Program-made: the position numbers and the translations under genes
Assembly (NCBI RefSeq): GCF_005239225.2
Contig: NC_133295.1
Coordinates: 8,184,001 to 8,248,000 of the forward strand
Length of the DNA stretch: 64,000 bases
Direction of reading: 5' to 3'
DNA from: Populus alba
Lineage: Eukaryota; Streptophyta; Magnoliopsida; Malpighiales; Salicaceae
Notes under the pieces: model-generated
Told to the model about the DNA's origin: nothing
Databases searched by the model: none
What the model saw: only the letters and a program-made list of their open reading frames with translations
Shown here: one piece after another, positions 1 to 10,260 of the stretch
Layout: each line of letters begins with the position of its first letter
How positions within the stretch are numbered: the first letter of the stretch is position 1

Positions 1-1947
1 TCATTTGTTATCACAGTGACTCCAGACTTTTTGGGTACAACTTGGGTAGGACTTACCCATTTGCTATCAGAAATAGGATAAATGATTCCATTATCTAGAA
101 GCTTAATGACTTCATTTTTCACTACTTCTTTCATATTAGGATTAAGCCTTCGTTGCATTTCTCTAGAGGGTTTAGAATTTTCCTCCAAATAAATCCTGTG
201 TGTGCAAATCAAAGGGCTAATTCCTTTTATGTCAGCTATGGTCCATCCTAATGCATTTTTGTGCATTTTCAGAGTCTGTAATAACTTACCTTCTTGATGT
301 GCATTAAGTTTGGAAGAGATTATTACCGGAAAAGTTTCATTTTCTCCCAAAAATGAGTATTTGAGATTAAATGGTAACGGCTTCAATTCAGGTTTTGGTG
401 GTTGAACACTTGAAGGTATGGGCTCAATTGATCGTGGTGGCAATTCTTCAATTTGTGGTCTCCAATTGCATGCCTTTGATTCCTGAAAGTAGACCATTTG
501 CAAATCATCAGATTCATCAATCTCAGTTTCACTAGAAGTGGTTTGAAATTGATCATGAACTAATTTTTCAATAAAGTCCACTTCCTGTAAATCATTATCA
601 TCTCCAGGTTGCTTGTAAATGTTGAAAATATTCATCTCCAATGTCATGTTTCCAAATGATAGCTTCATCAGTCCATTCCTACAATTAATCAATGCATTAG
701 AAGTGGTAAGAAATGGACGTCCTAAAATGACAGGAATTGAATTACATGCTTCAACAGGTTGCGTGTCCAAGACAACAAAATCCACAGGATAAATGAATTT
801 ATCAACTTGTACCAACACATCTTCAATTATTCCTCTAGGCACTTTTACAGATCTATCGGCGAGTAAAAGAGTTACAGAGGTTGGTTTTAACTCACCTAGA
901 TTGAGACTCTGAAAAACTGAATATGGAAGTAAATTCACACTAGCTCCAAGATCAAGTAAGGCTCTTTCAATTTTATGTTCTCCAATAAAGCAAGAAATTG
1001 TAGGACAACCAGGGTCTTTATATTTCAAAGCATTATTGTTCTGAAGAATGGCACTTACTTGTTCGGCTAAAAATGCTTTCTTTTTCACATTCAATTTTCT
1101 CTTCACAGTGCACAGATCTTTCAAAAATTTAGCATAGGAAGGAACATGTTTAATAGCATCCAACAAAGGTATATTGATCCTTACCTGTTTGAAAATTTCA
1201 AAGATTTCAGAGTTGTGACTAACTTTCCTTTGTTTGATCATGGCATGAGGAAATGGAAGTGCTGGCGGGGAATCAGCCTTTTCTTTGCAATGTTCAGGTT
1301 CAACCCCTTCCTTACCCTCAGAGATAGACTCATCATCTTTCTCACAAGGTTCAAGAATAGGTTTTTCAATAACCTTACCACTACGAAGAGTGATGACTGA
1401 TTTGACTTGATCCATGTGTTGGCTTCCAGAACTACTTGCATTTGCATTGTATTGCCCCTTTGGATTTTGCTGTGGTTGAGAAGGAAACTTACCTTTCTCT
1501 TGGAAACTGAGAGCAGATGTTAATTTTGCAAGAGCATCTTTAAAATCGGTCATGCTTTGAGCAAGTTGAGTGTTGATTGTCTCCTGCTTTTCAATGAATG
1601 CATGTAATGTTTCCTCAAAATTTCTTCTAGGAGGTGGAGCATAAGGAGGTACATATCCATGAGAATTTTGGAAATTATGGTGTGCTTGAAACGGTGGATG
1701 TGAAGTTTGTGCATTGTTGCTATCACTCTTCCAACTAAAATTTGGGTGATTTCTCCAACCAGGGTTATATGTTTGTGAGTATGGGTTATGGTTGGGTCTT
1801 TGGAAACTGTTTAAAGCATGGGCTTGTTCATGGAGGCATTCCTTGAAAGAAGGCAAAGTTGGACAATCATTGGTTGCATGCTCATTTGTTTCACAGATTT
1901 GACACACAATGTCTTGAACAGATTTTAATTGACCACTCTTTTTCTCC
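1..1947 (-). CDS. Athila-type Ty3/gypsy Gag-Pol fragment (gag C-terminus, protease, start of RT), open at window edge
   Basis: Read on the minus strand, this stretch gives one frame in which I found no stop. It starts abruptly at a junction near 1947 inside gag and continues off the left edge. In order it shows a CCHC zinc knuckle (CQICETNEHATNDC, about 1870-1910), a Pro/Asn-rich linker, an aspartic protease with the DLGASVN active-site string (about 930-960) and the start of reverse transcriptase (SDSKWVSPTQV, near 50-85). It is the inverted sibling of the sense copy at 4392-5848. It lacks that copy's 4-bp deletion and nonsense codon, so it is the better-preserved relative. The protease would cut the retroelement polyprotein. 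The family call rests on the DLGASVN protease and on the linked tRNA-Asp primer site of the neighbouring copy. Confidence 0.85.
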
Positions 1948-2018
1948 TTTTATCATTGTTTAATCCTTACATTAATCTTCCAACTCAAAGTTCTCATTAA
2001 TTTCTTCCTTCTCTTCTT

Positions 2019-2079
2019 TACTATTACTATTACTATTACTATTACTATTACTATTTACTATTACTATTATTATTATTAT
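2019..2079. repeat. (TTA/CTA)n microsatellite inside LTR
   Basis: Run of ATT and ACT triplets. The same tract lies at 9957-10019 in the 3' LTR, so it belongs to the LTR and has varied in length. Confidence 0.9.
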
Positions 2080-2147
2080 CTGTTCATAAACTCAGTATAT
2101 AGGCTGGAAACCTGTGACCCGATCTTTTAGATCATTCTCAGGTGTAA

Positions 2148-3156
2148 TGATGTGAACCTCGTGATCATGTGGTCATGCAACCCACACGCAAAGACACCAA
2201 TTCCTGGAAAGCCAAGTAAATCAGGTTCGATAGAAGTGTGACACAAAGATAACTTGTACCTAGGCACCAACACTATTGGAAACGGAGACCCCCACCCAAT
2301 GAATATTGATTCGCGAACGAGAAGTATAAGGATGACACCACGAAGACAGTTGTTCTTCGATAAGTCGTTTTCAGTTCCTTAGAGAACCATGGAAGGGAGA
2401 TTATCTCACCAACACACACACACAAAGTGCGGCAAACAAGAAGTTTTATTAATATGAATTCTCTTCTTACATGTCTGGTTATGCCCTTATTTATAGTGAC
2501 TGCAAACTAAAATAAACCCTAAGGGACCCTATGTGGACTTATATGATGCCCACTTACAATTAAACCCAAATAATATAAATATACCCTAAACTAAGAAGAA
2601 AATAACATTAAAATAAATAAATCCGAATTTAATATCCTAAATATGATAGGATCATATTTGTAGCCCTTTAGAAGTCCTATATAAGCTAGGAGAATCAAAT
2701 CTGAAGGTAGAATTAGTTCTGAAATCTTCTTTCCTTTTTGTAGCTAGGATGAATAAGGAATCCTTGTGAGAAAAGGATTCTGAAACATTTATGAATCCTT
2801 GCCACACTTGGAAACTATGTTGCAGCCCATTAAAGATCTTTGTAGAATTAGGAGATTCCTAAAATAAGCTGCCGCATCCTTTTAGGAAAAGAATCCTAGC
2901 CAAATAGGAAGTCCACAAGTCAAAAGGAAGTAAATAACAAAACCCGTACAACCTATATTGACCCGTGTTTGGATGTCTTGCCGAACTCCGATTGACATGA
3001 TATTTTAACCCAAGATATGAAAACATGTCAGGAGCCTCCACGTAAAATTTCAGCCCGATCCAACGGTGGGATTGAGAATTATGACTATTTCCGTAAAACT
3101 GGATAGTTGCGCATTTTACGTCAAAATCCGAATTTGACCTTGGCTGGATCGTATCA
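2148..3156 (-). mobile_element. Solo LTR, tRNA-Met family, subfamily B, with TSD TGTAA
   Basis: On the minus strand it begins TGATACGATCC and ends GGTTCACATCA, giving TG...CA ends over 1009 bp. It is flanked by perfect 5-bp duplications TGTAA (2143-2147 and 3157-3161). The uninterrupted sister site is visible at about 10060-10085 in the 3' LTR, where the flanks are continuous. Its sequence resembles the LTR at 45571-46545. A TATAAATA-like box lies near 2490 on the minus strand. Confidence 0.93.
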
Positions 3157-3178
3157 TGTAACAACGCCACATACTGAG

Positions 3179-3226
3179 TATTATTATTATTACTATTATT
3201 GTTATTGTTGTTGTTGTTGTTGTTGT
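3179..3226. repeat. (TTA/TTG)n microsatellite inside LTR
   Basis: Run of ATT, ACT, GTT triplets just inside the LTR 3' part. The counterpart is at 10090-10142. Confidence 0.85.
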
Positions 3227-3350
3227 CTTGTTTTTATAATTTATACAATTAACCTTTCTGTGGTTCGACCCCGGTCTTGCCGGGTTATTTATTACTTCGA
3301 CACTCCAGCACTTGGGAGAAGACATCAAGCTTTTGGTCGTGTCAAGTTTT

Positions 3351-3368
3351 TGGCGCCGTTGCCGGGGA
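3351..3368 (+). other. Primer binding site, tRNA-Asp type
   Basis: TGGCGCCGTTGCCGGGGA lies six bases after the LTR terminal CA. It is the complement of the 3' end of plant tRNA-Asp, the primer site known for Athila elements. Confidence 0.92.
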
Positions 3369-3577
3369 GGTAAATTCTTGTATAAATTATAATATTTAAT
3401 TTATTTTATCTTTTCACTTTTCATTTTATCTAACTTTTGTTTTCTTTGTTTTGTTTTGTTTTTATTTTATTTTATTTTCTTTTCTTCCTTTTATTCTCTT
3501 CTTACACGTGCATGCGAGTTTGGTCACGTACATTAAGTGGTCGAGTTTGTAGGGTATCCTCATCATTTTCAGAAAAT

Positions 3578-5848
3578 ATGGCTGAAGAAGATAATCAATC
3601 ACTTCATAATGAGAATAATGAGAATAACCATAGAAGAACACTTAGAGACCACATGAATCCCACAAGAACAAGTGCACCCTCTTGCATAGTTTTCCCTCCT
3701 GATGCATCTCATTTTAATTTTAAGCCAGACATTATTCAACTTTTACCTTCTTTTCATGGTTTAGACCTAGAAAATCCATACATACTTGCATTTAAGGGAA
3801 TTTGAGGAGGTCTGTAATACCTATAATGACTCAAATTATAGCATGAACACCATTCGATTAAAGCTTTTTCCTTTTTCATTAAAAGATAAAGCTAAAACAT
3901 GGCTACAAAATTTGAGACCAGGATCCATTCGTGCTTGGGATGAAATACAACAACAATTTTTAAAGAAGTTTTTTCCGTCTCACAGAACAAACTCTTTCAA
4001 AAGACAAATCATCACTTTCACTCAAAAACCAGGAGAAACATTTTACCAATGTTGGGATAGGTATCGAGATTTGCTTAATACTTGCCCTCATCATGGTTTT
4101 GAAACATGGAGATTGGTTTCACATTTTTTTGAAGGTTTAACACCTAGAGATAGGCAAATGGTTGAATTGATGTGCAATGGAACTTTCGAAGATAAAGACC
4201 CTAATGAAGCAATGGAGTACCTAGACTTGTTAGCCGAAAATGCTCAAAATTGGGACACCACAGGTACTTATGAGGCACCAAGTAAAACTCAACCTCATAC
4301 ATCTAGTGGAGGTATACACAACCTTAGAGAAGATCATGACCTCCAAGCCAAGTTTGCATCTTTAGCTAGAAAAGTCGAAGCACTTGAATTGAAAAAGAAT
4401 GGTCAATTAAAATCTATTCAAGACATTGTGTGTCAAATCTGTGAAGCCAAGGAGCACTTAACAAATGATTGTCCAACTTTGCCTTCTTTTAGGGAATGCC
4501 TCCATGAACAAGCTCATGCTTTAAACAGTTTACAAAGACCCAACCATAACCCATACTCACAAACGTATAACCTTGGTTGGAGAAATCACACAAATTTCAG
4601 TTGGAAGAGTGATAACAACAATGCACAAACTTCACAGCCACCGTTTCAAACACACCATAATTTTCAAAATTCTCATGGATATGCACCTCCTTATGCTCCA
4701 CCTCCTAGAAGAAATCTTGAGGAAACATTGCATGCATTCATTGAAAAGCAAGAGACAATCAACACTCAACTTGTTTAAAGCATGACAGATTTTAAAGATG
4801 CTCTTGCAAAATTAACATCTGCTCTCAGTTTCCAAGAGAAAGGTAAGTTTCCATCTCAACCACAGCAAAATCCAAAAGGGCAATACAATGCAAATGCGAG
4901 TAGTTCTGGAAGCCAACACATGGATCAAGTCAAATCAGTCATCACTCTTCGTAGTGGTAAGGTTATTGAAAAACCCATTCTTGAACCTTGTGAGAAAGAT
5001 GATGAGTCTATCTTTGAGGGTAAGGAAGGGGTTGAACCTGAACATTGCAAAGAGAAGGCTGATTCCCCGCCAGCACTCCCATTTCCTCATGCCATGACCA
5101 AACAAAGGAAAGTCAATCACAACTCTGAAATCTTTGAAATTTTCAAACAGGTAAGGATCAATATACCCTTGTTGGATGCTATTAAACAGGTTCCTTCCTA
5201 TGCTAAATTTTTGAAAGATCTGTGCACTGTGAAGAGAAAACTGAATGTGAAAAAGAAAGCTTTTTTAGCCGAACAAGTGCCATTCTTCAGAACAATAATG
5301 CTTTGAAATATAAAGACCCTAGTTGTCCTACAATTTCTTGCTTTATTGGAGAACATAAAATTGAAAGAGCCTTACTTGATCTTGGAGCTAGTGTGAATTT
5401 ACTTCCATATTCAGTTTTTCAGAGTCTCAATCTAGGTAAGTTAAAACCAACTTCTGTAACTCTTTTACTTGTCGATAGATCTGTAAGAGTGCCTAGAGGA
5501 ATAATTGAAGATGTGTTAGTACAAGTCGATAAATTCATTTACCCTGTAGATTTTATTGTCTTAGACACGCAACCTGTTAAAGCATGTAATTCATTTCCTA
5601 TTATTTTAGAACGTCCGTTTCTTGCAACTTCTAATGCATTGATTAATTGTAGGAATGGACTTATGAAGTTATCTTTTGGAAACATGACATTGGAGATGAA
5701 TATTTTCAACATTTGCAAGCAACCTGGAGATGATAATGATGTACAAGAAGTAGATCATATTGAAGAATTAGTTCATGATCAACTTGAATCTACTTTGAGT
5801 AAAATTGAGTTGGATGAATATGAAGATTTGCAAATGATTTATTCTTAG
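3578..5848 (+). pseudogene. Athila-type gag-protease, broken by frameshifts and a stop
   Basis: The start chosen is ATG 3578 (MAEEDNQSL). The capsid-type gag core (WLQNLRPGSI...FLKKFFPSHR) follows in another frame from 3786, so there is a frameshift near 3790. A CCHC zinc knuckle (CQICEAKEHLTNDC) lies near 4432. A stop at about 4776 replaces a Gln codon kept in the inverted sibling copy (CAA to TAA). Near 5278 a 4-base deletion (AAGT) relative to that copy shifts frame again. The protease follows at 5300-5848 with DLGASVN and ILERPFLAT, where the sibling has ILGRPFLTT. In an intact element the Gag domain would form the particle and the protease would process it. Three independent lesions make this copy inactive. 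Confidence 0.9.
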
Positions 5849-6340
5849 GAAGAAATCACGGATGAAAAAGGCATAAAAAATATTGATGCTGATCTTTTGT
5901 CAAAATTGACAACAGATTTGACATCTGACATCCCACCAATCGATGATTACTCTCCTGACGAATCCTTACTTTCTCTTAGTTCAATGCCTTGGTTTGCTAA
6001 AAATATCAATTTTCTTCCTTTAGAAGATTTGCCAGCTCACTGGAGAACCGAAGACAAAGAAAAGTTTTTGAACAAAGTGAAGAACTTTTATGTGGATGAC
6101 CCTTACTTATTCAAAAATTGTCCTGATCAAATATTTCAAAGATGCATTCCCGACAATGAGGTAAGTAGTGTCATTAAACTTTGTCATTCTGAGGCATGTG
6201 GGAGTGATTTTTCGTTAAAAAGGACGACTGCAAAAATCTTACAATCTGGATTCTATTGGCCCACCATGTTCAAAGACACACATGTGTTCTGCAAAGCTTG
6301 TGAAAATTATCAAAAGTCAAGATTTATTTCAAAACATAAG
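5849..6340 (+). pseudogene. Athila-type Pol remnant: end of RNase H and integrase zinc-binding domain
   Basis: Directly after the protease frame the sequence jumps to DADLLSKLTT, the end of RNase H. The integrase N-terminus follows (HSEACGSDF ... FYWPTMFKDTHVFCKACENYQK, about 6185-6320). The whole RT and most of RNase H are deleted. The second zinc-ligand His (GGHF in the minus-strand relative near 48010) is changed to Asp here. Similarity to integrase stops at about 6340 (ISKHKE), where the captured segment begins. Confidence 0.85.
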
Positions 6341-6769
6341 GAATCTTTAGATAATCTTCTATTGACTTTTGCAACATATCCTGGTGGCAATGTGCATTGT
6401 GCATTTCATGACTTATGACCCAATTTTCATAAAGAACATGATCGACTTAGTCTTGGGAATCTGACTAAAAAAGACCCTGTCATCCAGTTTTTAAGAAAAC
6501 TGGATGGGAAGCTTATCCCCGACCCATAAAGGGCGTTTAAGCCGTTCTTGGACGTAAAACCAAGGAAAGATGTGAGCCACAATCACAACTACCTGTACAT
6601 ACATGCTTTGTCAAAATAAATAAATAAGGAGAGAGAGTGTGAGACTACACAGCTGGCCTACATATAGGTGGTATGATTGCATTTTCACTTTTTCATCTAT
6701 AAATTCTTCTCTTCCTTCCCTTCATTTCTACTCATCCCATACATTCATCAAATATAGAAGTGTGTAGAA
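6341..6769 (+). other. Non-retroviral segment upstream of LOG pseudogene, with TATA-like box
   Basis: There is no similarity here to the related Athila-type pol copies in the window. A hairpin-like palindrome ATCCAGTTTTT/AAAACTGGAT lies near 6484-6510. A TATAAA string at 6698-6703 is about 70 bases before the LOG ATG, with a pyrimidine-rich leader between. It could be the captured gene's own 5' flank or leader. That reading is inference. Confidence 0.5.
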
Positions 6770-7329
6770 ATGGCAGGTTCCTCAAGTCATCACATAAGAA
6801 ATATTTGTGTTTTCGGTGGATCCAGCCCTGGGAAAGAAAAGGAGTTTTTAGAATCAGCGAATCATCTTGGTCAAGTACTAGCTGAGAGAGATTCATTTAG
6901 TGTATGAGGGAGGCAGCCTTGGGTTAATGGGAGGTGTTTCAATGGCTGCATTTTTAGGAGGCAGTCAAGTTTTGGGGGTTGTCCCCAAAGCTTTGACAAA
7001 TGGGGACATCATTGGAAAAACAATTGGAGAGGAATTACAGGTCCCAACAATGTTTGATCGACTGAATGCACATTCACCATAAACCTATAGGTTTGTTAAA
7101 TGTTAATGGTTTTTATGATAAGTTGCTGTCTTTCCTTGATCAAGCTGTGGAACAGGAATTTCTAACATCTTCAGCACGATAAATCATAATCTCTGCTGCT
7201 ACTGCTGAACAATTGATTGACCAACTACAATCTTTCATCTCTGTCATTGATCCTTGCATGAGTCGCCTAGATTGGTCAACTAAGGAAAGCCGTAAAAAGC
7301 TTAGATTAGATTTGAGCCTTCATCTGTGA
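6770..7329 (+). pseudogene. LOG-like: Captured LOG-family (cytokinin riboside 5'-monophosphate phosphoribohydrolase) pseudogene
   Basis: ATG 6770 opens MAGSSSHHIRNICVFGGSS, then SANHLGQVLAE, GGSLGLMGGVS, SQVLGVVPKAL and GKTIGEELQV. Later come [20 protein letters not shown] and the C-terminal LDWSTKESRKKLRLDLSLHL, stop at 7327. LOG enzymes release active cytokinin bases from their nucleotides. The copy is broken in several ways: a frameshift near 6895, a stop near 7182, and loss of about 45 codons at 7068 that removes the catalytic PGGxGTxxE motif. Plant LOG genes have several introns (known), yet this copy reads through without any, which suggests capture through spliced RNA. It sits between retroelement integrase and retroelement 3' sequence. 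The LOG assignment is firm from the motifs; which LOG paralog was the donor is unknown. Confidence 0.85.
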
Positions 7330-7335
7330 AACCTT

Positions 7336-8551
7336 GTGTGTTTTGGTTTTATTAATAGCATATTATTTTGTTTTGTTACTTCTTATATTTGTTTAAGTGT
7401 GTTTCAGGTTTGTCATTGTTCGCTATTTCAGGTGATGTCTTCTATACTCTATCTTTCTACCTTAGGACATTGAGGACAATGTCTCGTTTTGGTTGGGGGG
7501 AGAGGGTAGTAGTTTAAAAAAAAAAAAAAACTAACCAACTAACTGTTTTTGTTTTTAAAAAACCATTTGGCAAAACTGTTATTACTAGGATGGCAGAGTA
7601 AAGAGGAATTATTCTTGAGACGCATCTTAGTAAAAAAATTTCTAATGGTTATTTGCAATATTCATAACAAGGCCTATTAGAATACTTCTTGAAATATTCA
7701 GGTTCACAAACTCTCGCATTGTTATCACTTGATTCTGCTCATATACTCATTTAACAAGTATTATTAAACCTTTATTTTCACACAAACATTTTAACATATG
7801 ATTGTGGGTTGCACATTGGATTATTACATTATTTATATTCTTTTGTTGAAGGTAACAACTAAGGGGAAGGGATAGTATATAATTTGCAAAAAAAAAAAAA
7901 AAGTATTGATAATATTGATGATAATAAAAATGTAGATAAGTTTGGTTTCGTAGCCTCCCTAACCTAAGCAATTAAGCCCGAAGGGGTGTTTTAACACCTA
8001 ATACCCTAAAGTCAACTGACTTGGGAGCTATTGGCCCAAAGCTTGTTACATGGGTTAAGGAGAAAAGCTTAAGGGAATCAAACATTGCACTATCTACGTA
8101 TCAGTATCTGCAACCCGAGTTGTTAAGCTCGTAGGGGTGTCTCAACACCTAATGCCCTAAGACCAACTGGTCTGGGAGTCATTAGCCTAAAACTCGTTAC
8201 ATGGGTTAAAGATACATTGTGTTTTAAGTTGTATGTGTATATATATAAAGTAATAATAATAATAATCCCAACCCAAGGAAGTTCACTTTAAACATTTGAA
8301 CATAATATTGTTTTCTTCCAACAAAAGCCCCATCATCTATGTTTTCATATATTGAGCACATAAAAAGAAGGTTTATTAATATCTTGTTTAAAAAGTATGA
8401 AGTAGTAATATAAATTTAATGAGAGTTTGTTTATCTGGATAGATTAATGGAAGTTGAATGATGAATGCCTTGCTTTGTGAGACTTGCAAATTGTTTCTCT
8501 ATTTTAACGCTTTAGATTACTAGGGACTAGTAATAAGCTGGTTGGGGGGTG
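7336..8551 (+). mobile_element. 3' non-coding region of the Athila-type element, with polypurine tract
   Basis: Resumes retroelement-type sequence after the LOG stop. GGACATTGAGGACAATGTC followed by GGTTGGGGGGAGAGGG (about 7467-7506) is a G-rich tract, and a second one, GGTTGGGGGGTG, lies at 8540-8551 immediately before the 3' LTR and is the probable plus-strand primer. No coding frame is evident; the short frames over the poly-A and microsatellite tracts are not convincing. Confidence 0.7.
7969..8210 (+). repeat. Imperfect direct repeat, two units of about 90 bp, 150 bp apart
   Basis: Units at 7969-8060 and 8120-8210 share TTAAGC.CG.AGGGGTGT, AACACCTAAT.CCCTAA and GTTACATGGGTTAA. They lie in the element's 3' non-coding region. 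Confidence 0.75.
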
Positions 8552-9224
8552 TGATTAGTACTTAAAAGTGCATGTTTATCAAGGTTTTATATCATCATTT
8601 TGCACTTGAAGTATCAATAACTCCTTAACTAAAGCATGTTTTATAATAACAAGTTTGATACTATAAGATACCTTAATTTATGGTAAATGCTCATCTTAAA
8701 CGCAGGCTTATCACATAAATAAAAGGATTGAATGATGAGTTTAAGTATTGAAAGTGAAAGGACAAAGAGATGGCCAAACTTAGAAAAGCGATGTTGGTGC
8801 AGTCCAAACCGAAACATTGCTCGGTAATTGGATCATATCTAGAGCTCTAGATCTCGGATTTAGGTCCATTTCATATGGATGGAAAGGTAAGACAAAGGCC
8901 TACAACTTTCATGGGGAGCCCAAGATTTAAAAAGGTCGTTTTGAAGTCCAAATTGAAGGAACAACGAAGAAGTCCAAAGCTGTCCTGCAGCCCAGACACT
9001 ATTTAGTGTTCAGCCCATATCTTGAGTTCTAGAAGTCCAAATGACCTCATTTTTTTTGTTGGAAAGATGAGACAATTTCCTAGAACATTCCTGAGGATTC
9101 TGGGCAAATTATGATGTTAGCAATGACATCTTGTTCAGACAAGAAGATAAGGATTGTCACCAAGTCAAGATGTGGCCACCCACTCATCAATTAGTCAACA
9201 AATCAATAGTTCCAAATTTTGGCC

Positions 9225-9231
9225 TATAAAA
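9225..9231 (+). promoter_or_regulatory. LTR TATA box
   Basis: CCTATAAAAGGAGGC context within the LTR. The same box is kept in the related solo LTR at 31477-31483. The likely transcription start lies about 30 bases downstream. Confidence 0.7.
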
Positions 9232-9956
9232 GGAGGCACTTACCATTTATTGAGGCATCTTGGTTTCCAGATCAAGATCATGCTCTTGCTTTCTCTCTTT
9301 GTATTGCTTATGTTTTGCTTTCATTAATATCAAGTTTACGCACTTCATTTCCTTTACTTACTTAACTTCTTTCTCATTTATGTTCTTATCTTGTTCATTT
9401 ATGTTTCTTTCTTTCATTATGTTTAGCTAAGTTAATTATGTCAAGGTGAAAAGGGTACACTAATGGTGTAAGAATAAGTATTATATAAACTTAACATGGA
9501 CCTTAACGTTGGATACTAACATGTTTTATATTTGTTATCTTGTTCACTTTTAATACTTTGCTTGTTAAATGGTTAATCTAGATTTATGTTGTATAACACT
9601 TGGTACAACAAATACTCGGTACTTTCATAGCCCATACTGTATGGTATAACCGACACCTGAGCTATGAAAGGAACTTGATTTGTTGTTAACATAAGTTATA
9701 ATCATGAATGCCTGCCAACATTTATAAGTATTAGCTTTATTCGAATAAGATAACTAATGTAATCATGTTAACAATTTATAATCTGATTGGAACCTCATTT
9801 ATGTGTGGTTTCCAATTGAGTAATAAGAGTTTATACTATACTTGTTTGAAGTACCAGTAGTGGATCCTCTAACTTTGGCATTTGTTTTTATCATTGTTTA
9901 ATCCTTACATTAATCTTTCAACTCAAAGTTCTCATTAATTTCTTCCTTCTCTTCTT

Positions 9957-9977
9957 TATTATTGTTATTACTATTAC

Positions 9978-10019
<42 letters not shown>
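9957..10019. repeat. (ATT)n microsatellite in LTR
   Basis: ATT/ACT triplet run. The LTR counterpart is at 2019-2079. Confidence 0.9.
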
Positions 10020-10260
10020 CTGTTCATAAACTCAGTATAGAGGTTGGAAACCTGTGACCCGATCTGAGTGTAACAACGCCACGTACTGAGTATTATTATT
10101 ATTATTACTATTATTGTTATTATTATTGTTGTTGTTATTGTCTTGTTATTTATAATTTATACAATTAACCTCTCTTTGGTTCGACCCCGGTCTTGCCGGG
10201 TTATTTATTACTTCGACACTCCTGCACTTGGGAGAAGACATCAAGCTTTTGGTCGTGTCA

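Larger units (their letters stand above)
1948..3344 (+). mobile_element. 5' LTR remnant of the Athila-type element, interrupted by a solo LTR
   Basis: 1948-2147 plus 3157-3344 match the last part of the 3' LTR (from about 9887 to 10260). They share the TTA/CTA microsatellite, the GGTTCGACCCCGGTCTTGCC stretch and the terminal GGTCGTGTCA. The first 1.3 kb of the LTR is missing. The intervening 2148-3156 is a later insertion. Confidence 0.85.
1948..10260 (+). mobile_element. Decayed Athila-type LTR retrotransposon carrying a captured host gene fragment
   Basis: The element runs from a truncated 5' LTR through a tRNA-Asp primer site, gag, protease, a short integrase remnant, a captured LOG pseudogene, a 3' non-coding region with a G-rich polypurine tract, and a complete 3' LTR. 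Reverse transcriptase and RNase H are deleted, so it cannot be autonomous. The left LTR keeps only about its last 375 bases and abuts an antisense Gag-Pol fragment, which points to rearrangement or nested insertion. A solo LTR of another family is inserted in the left LTR. Confidence 0.85.
8552..10260 (+). mobile_element. 3' LTR of the Athila-type element
   Basis: Begins TGATTAGTACTTAAAAGTGC directly after the polypurine tract and ends GGTCGTGTCA at 10260 (1709 bp). The same start and a near-identical end occur in the solo LTR at 30819-32434, and the end matches the 5' LTR remnant ending at 3344. Confidence 0.9.

Noticed and set aside
3107..3373. 88-codon frame with Tyr and Cys runs
   Set aside because: It is a translation of the TTA/TTG microsatellite in an LTR.
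6770..7329. Functional LOG gene
   Set aside because: Frameshift, internal stop and loss of the catalytic PGGxGTxxE segment.
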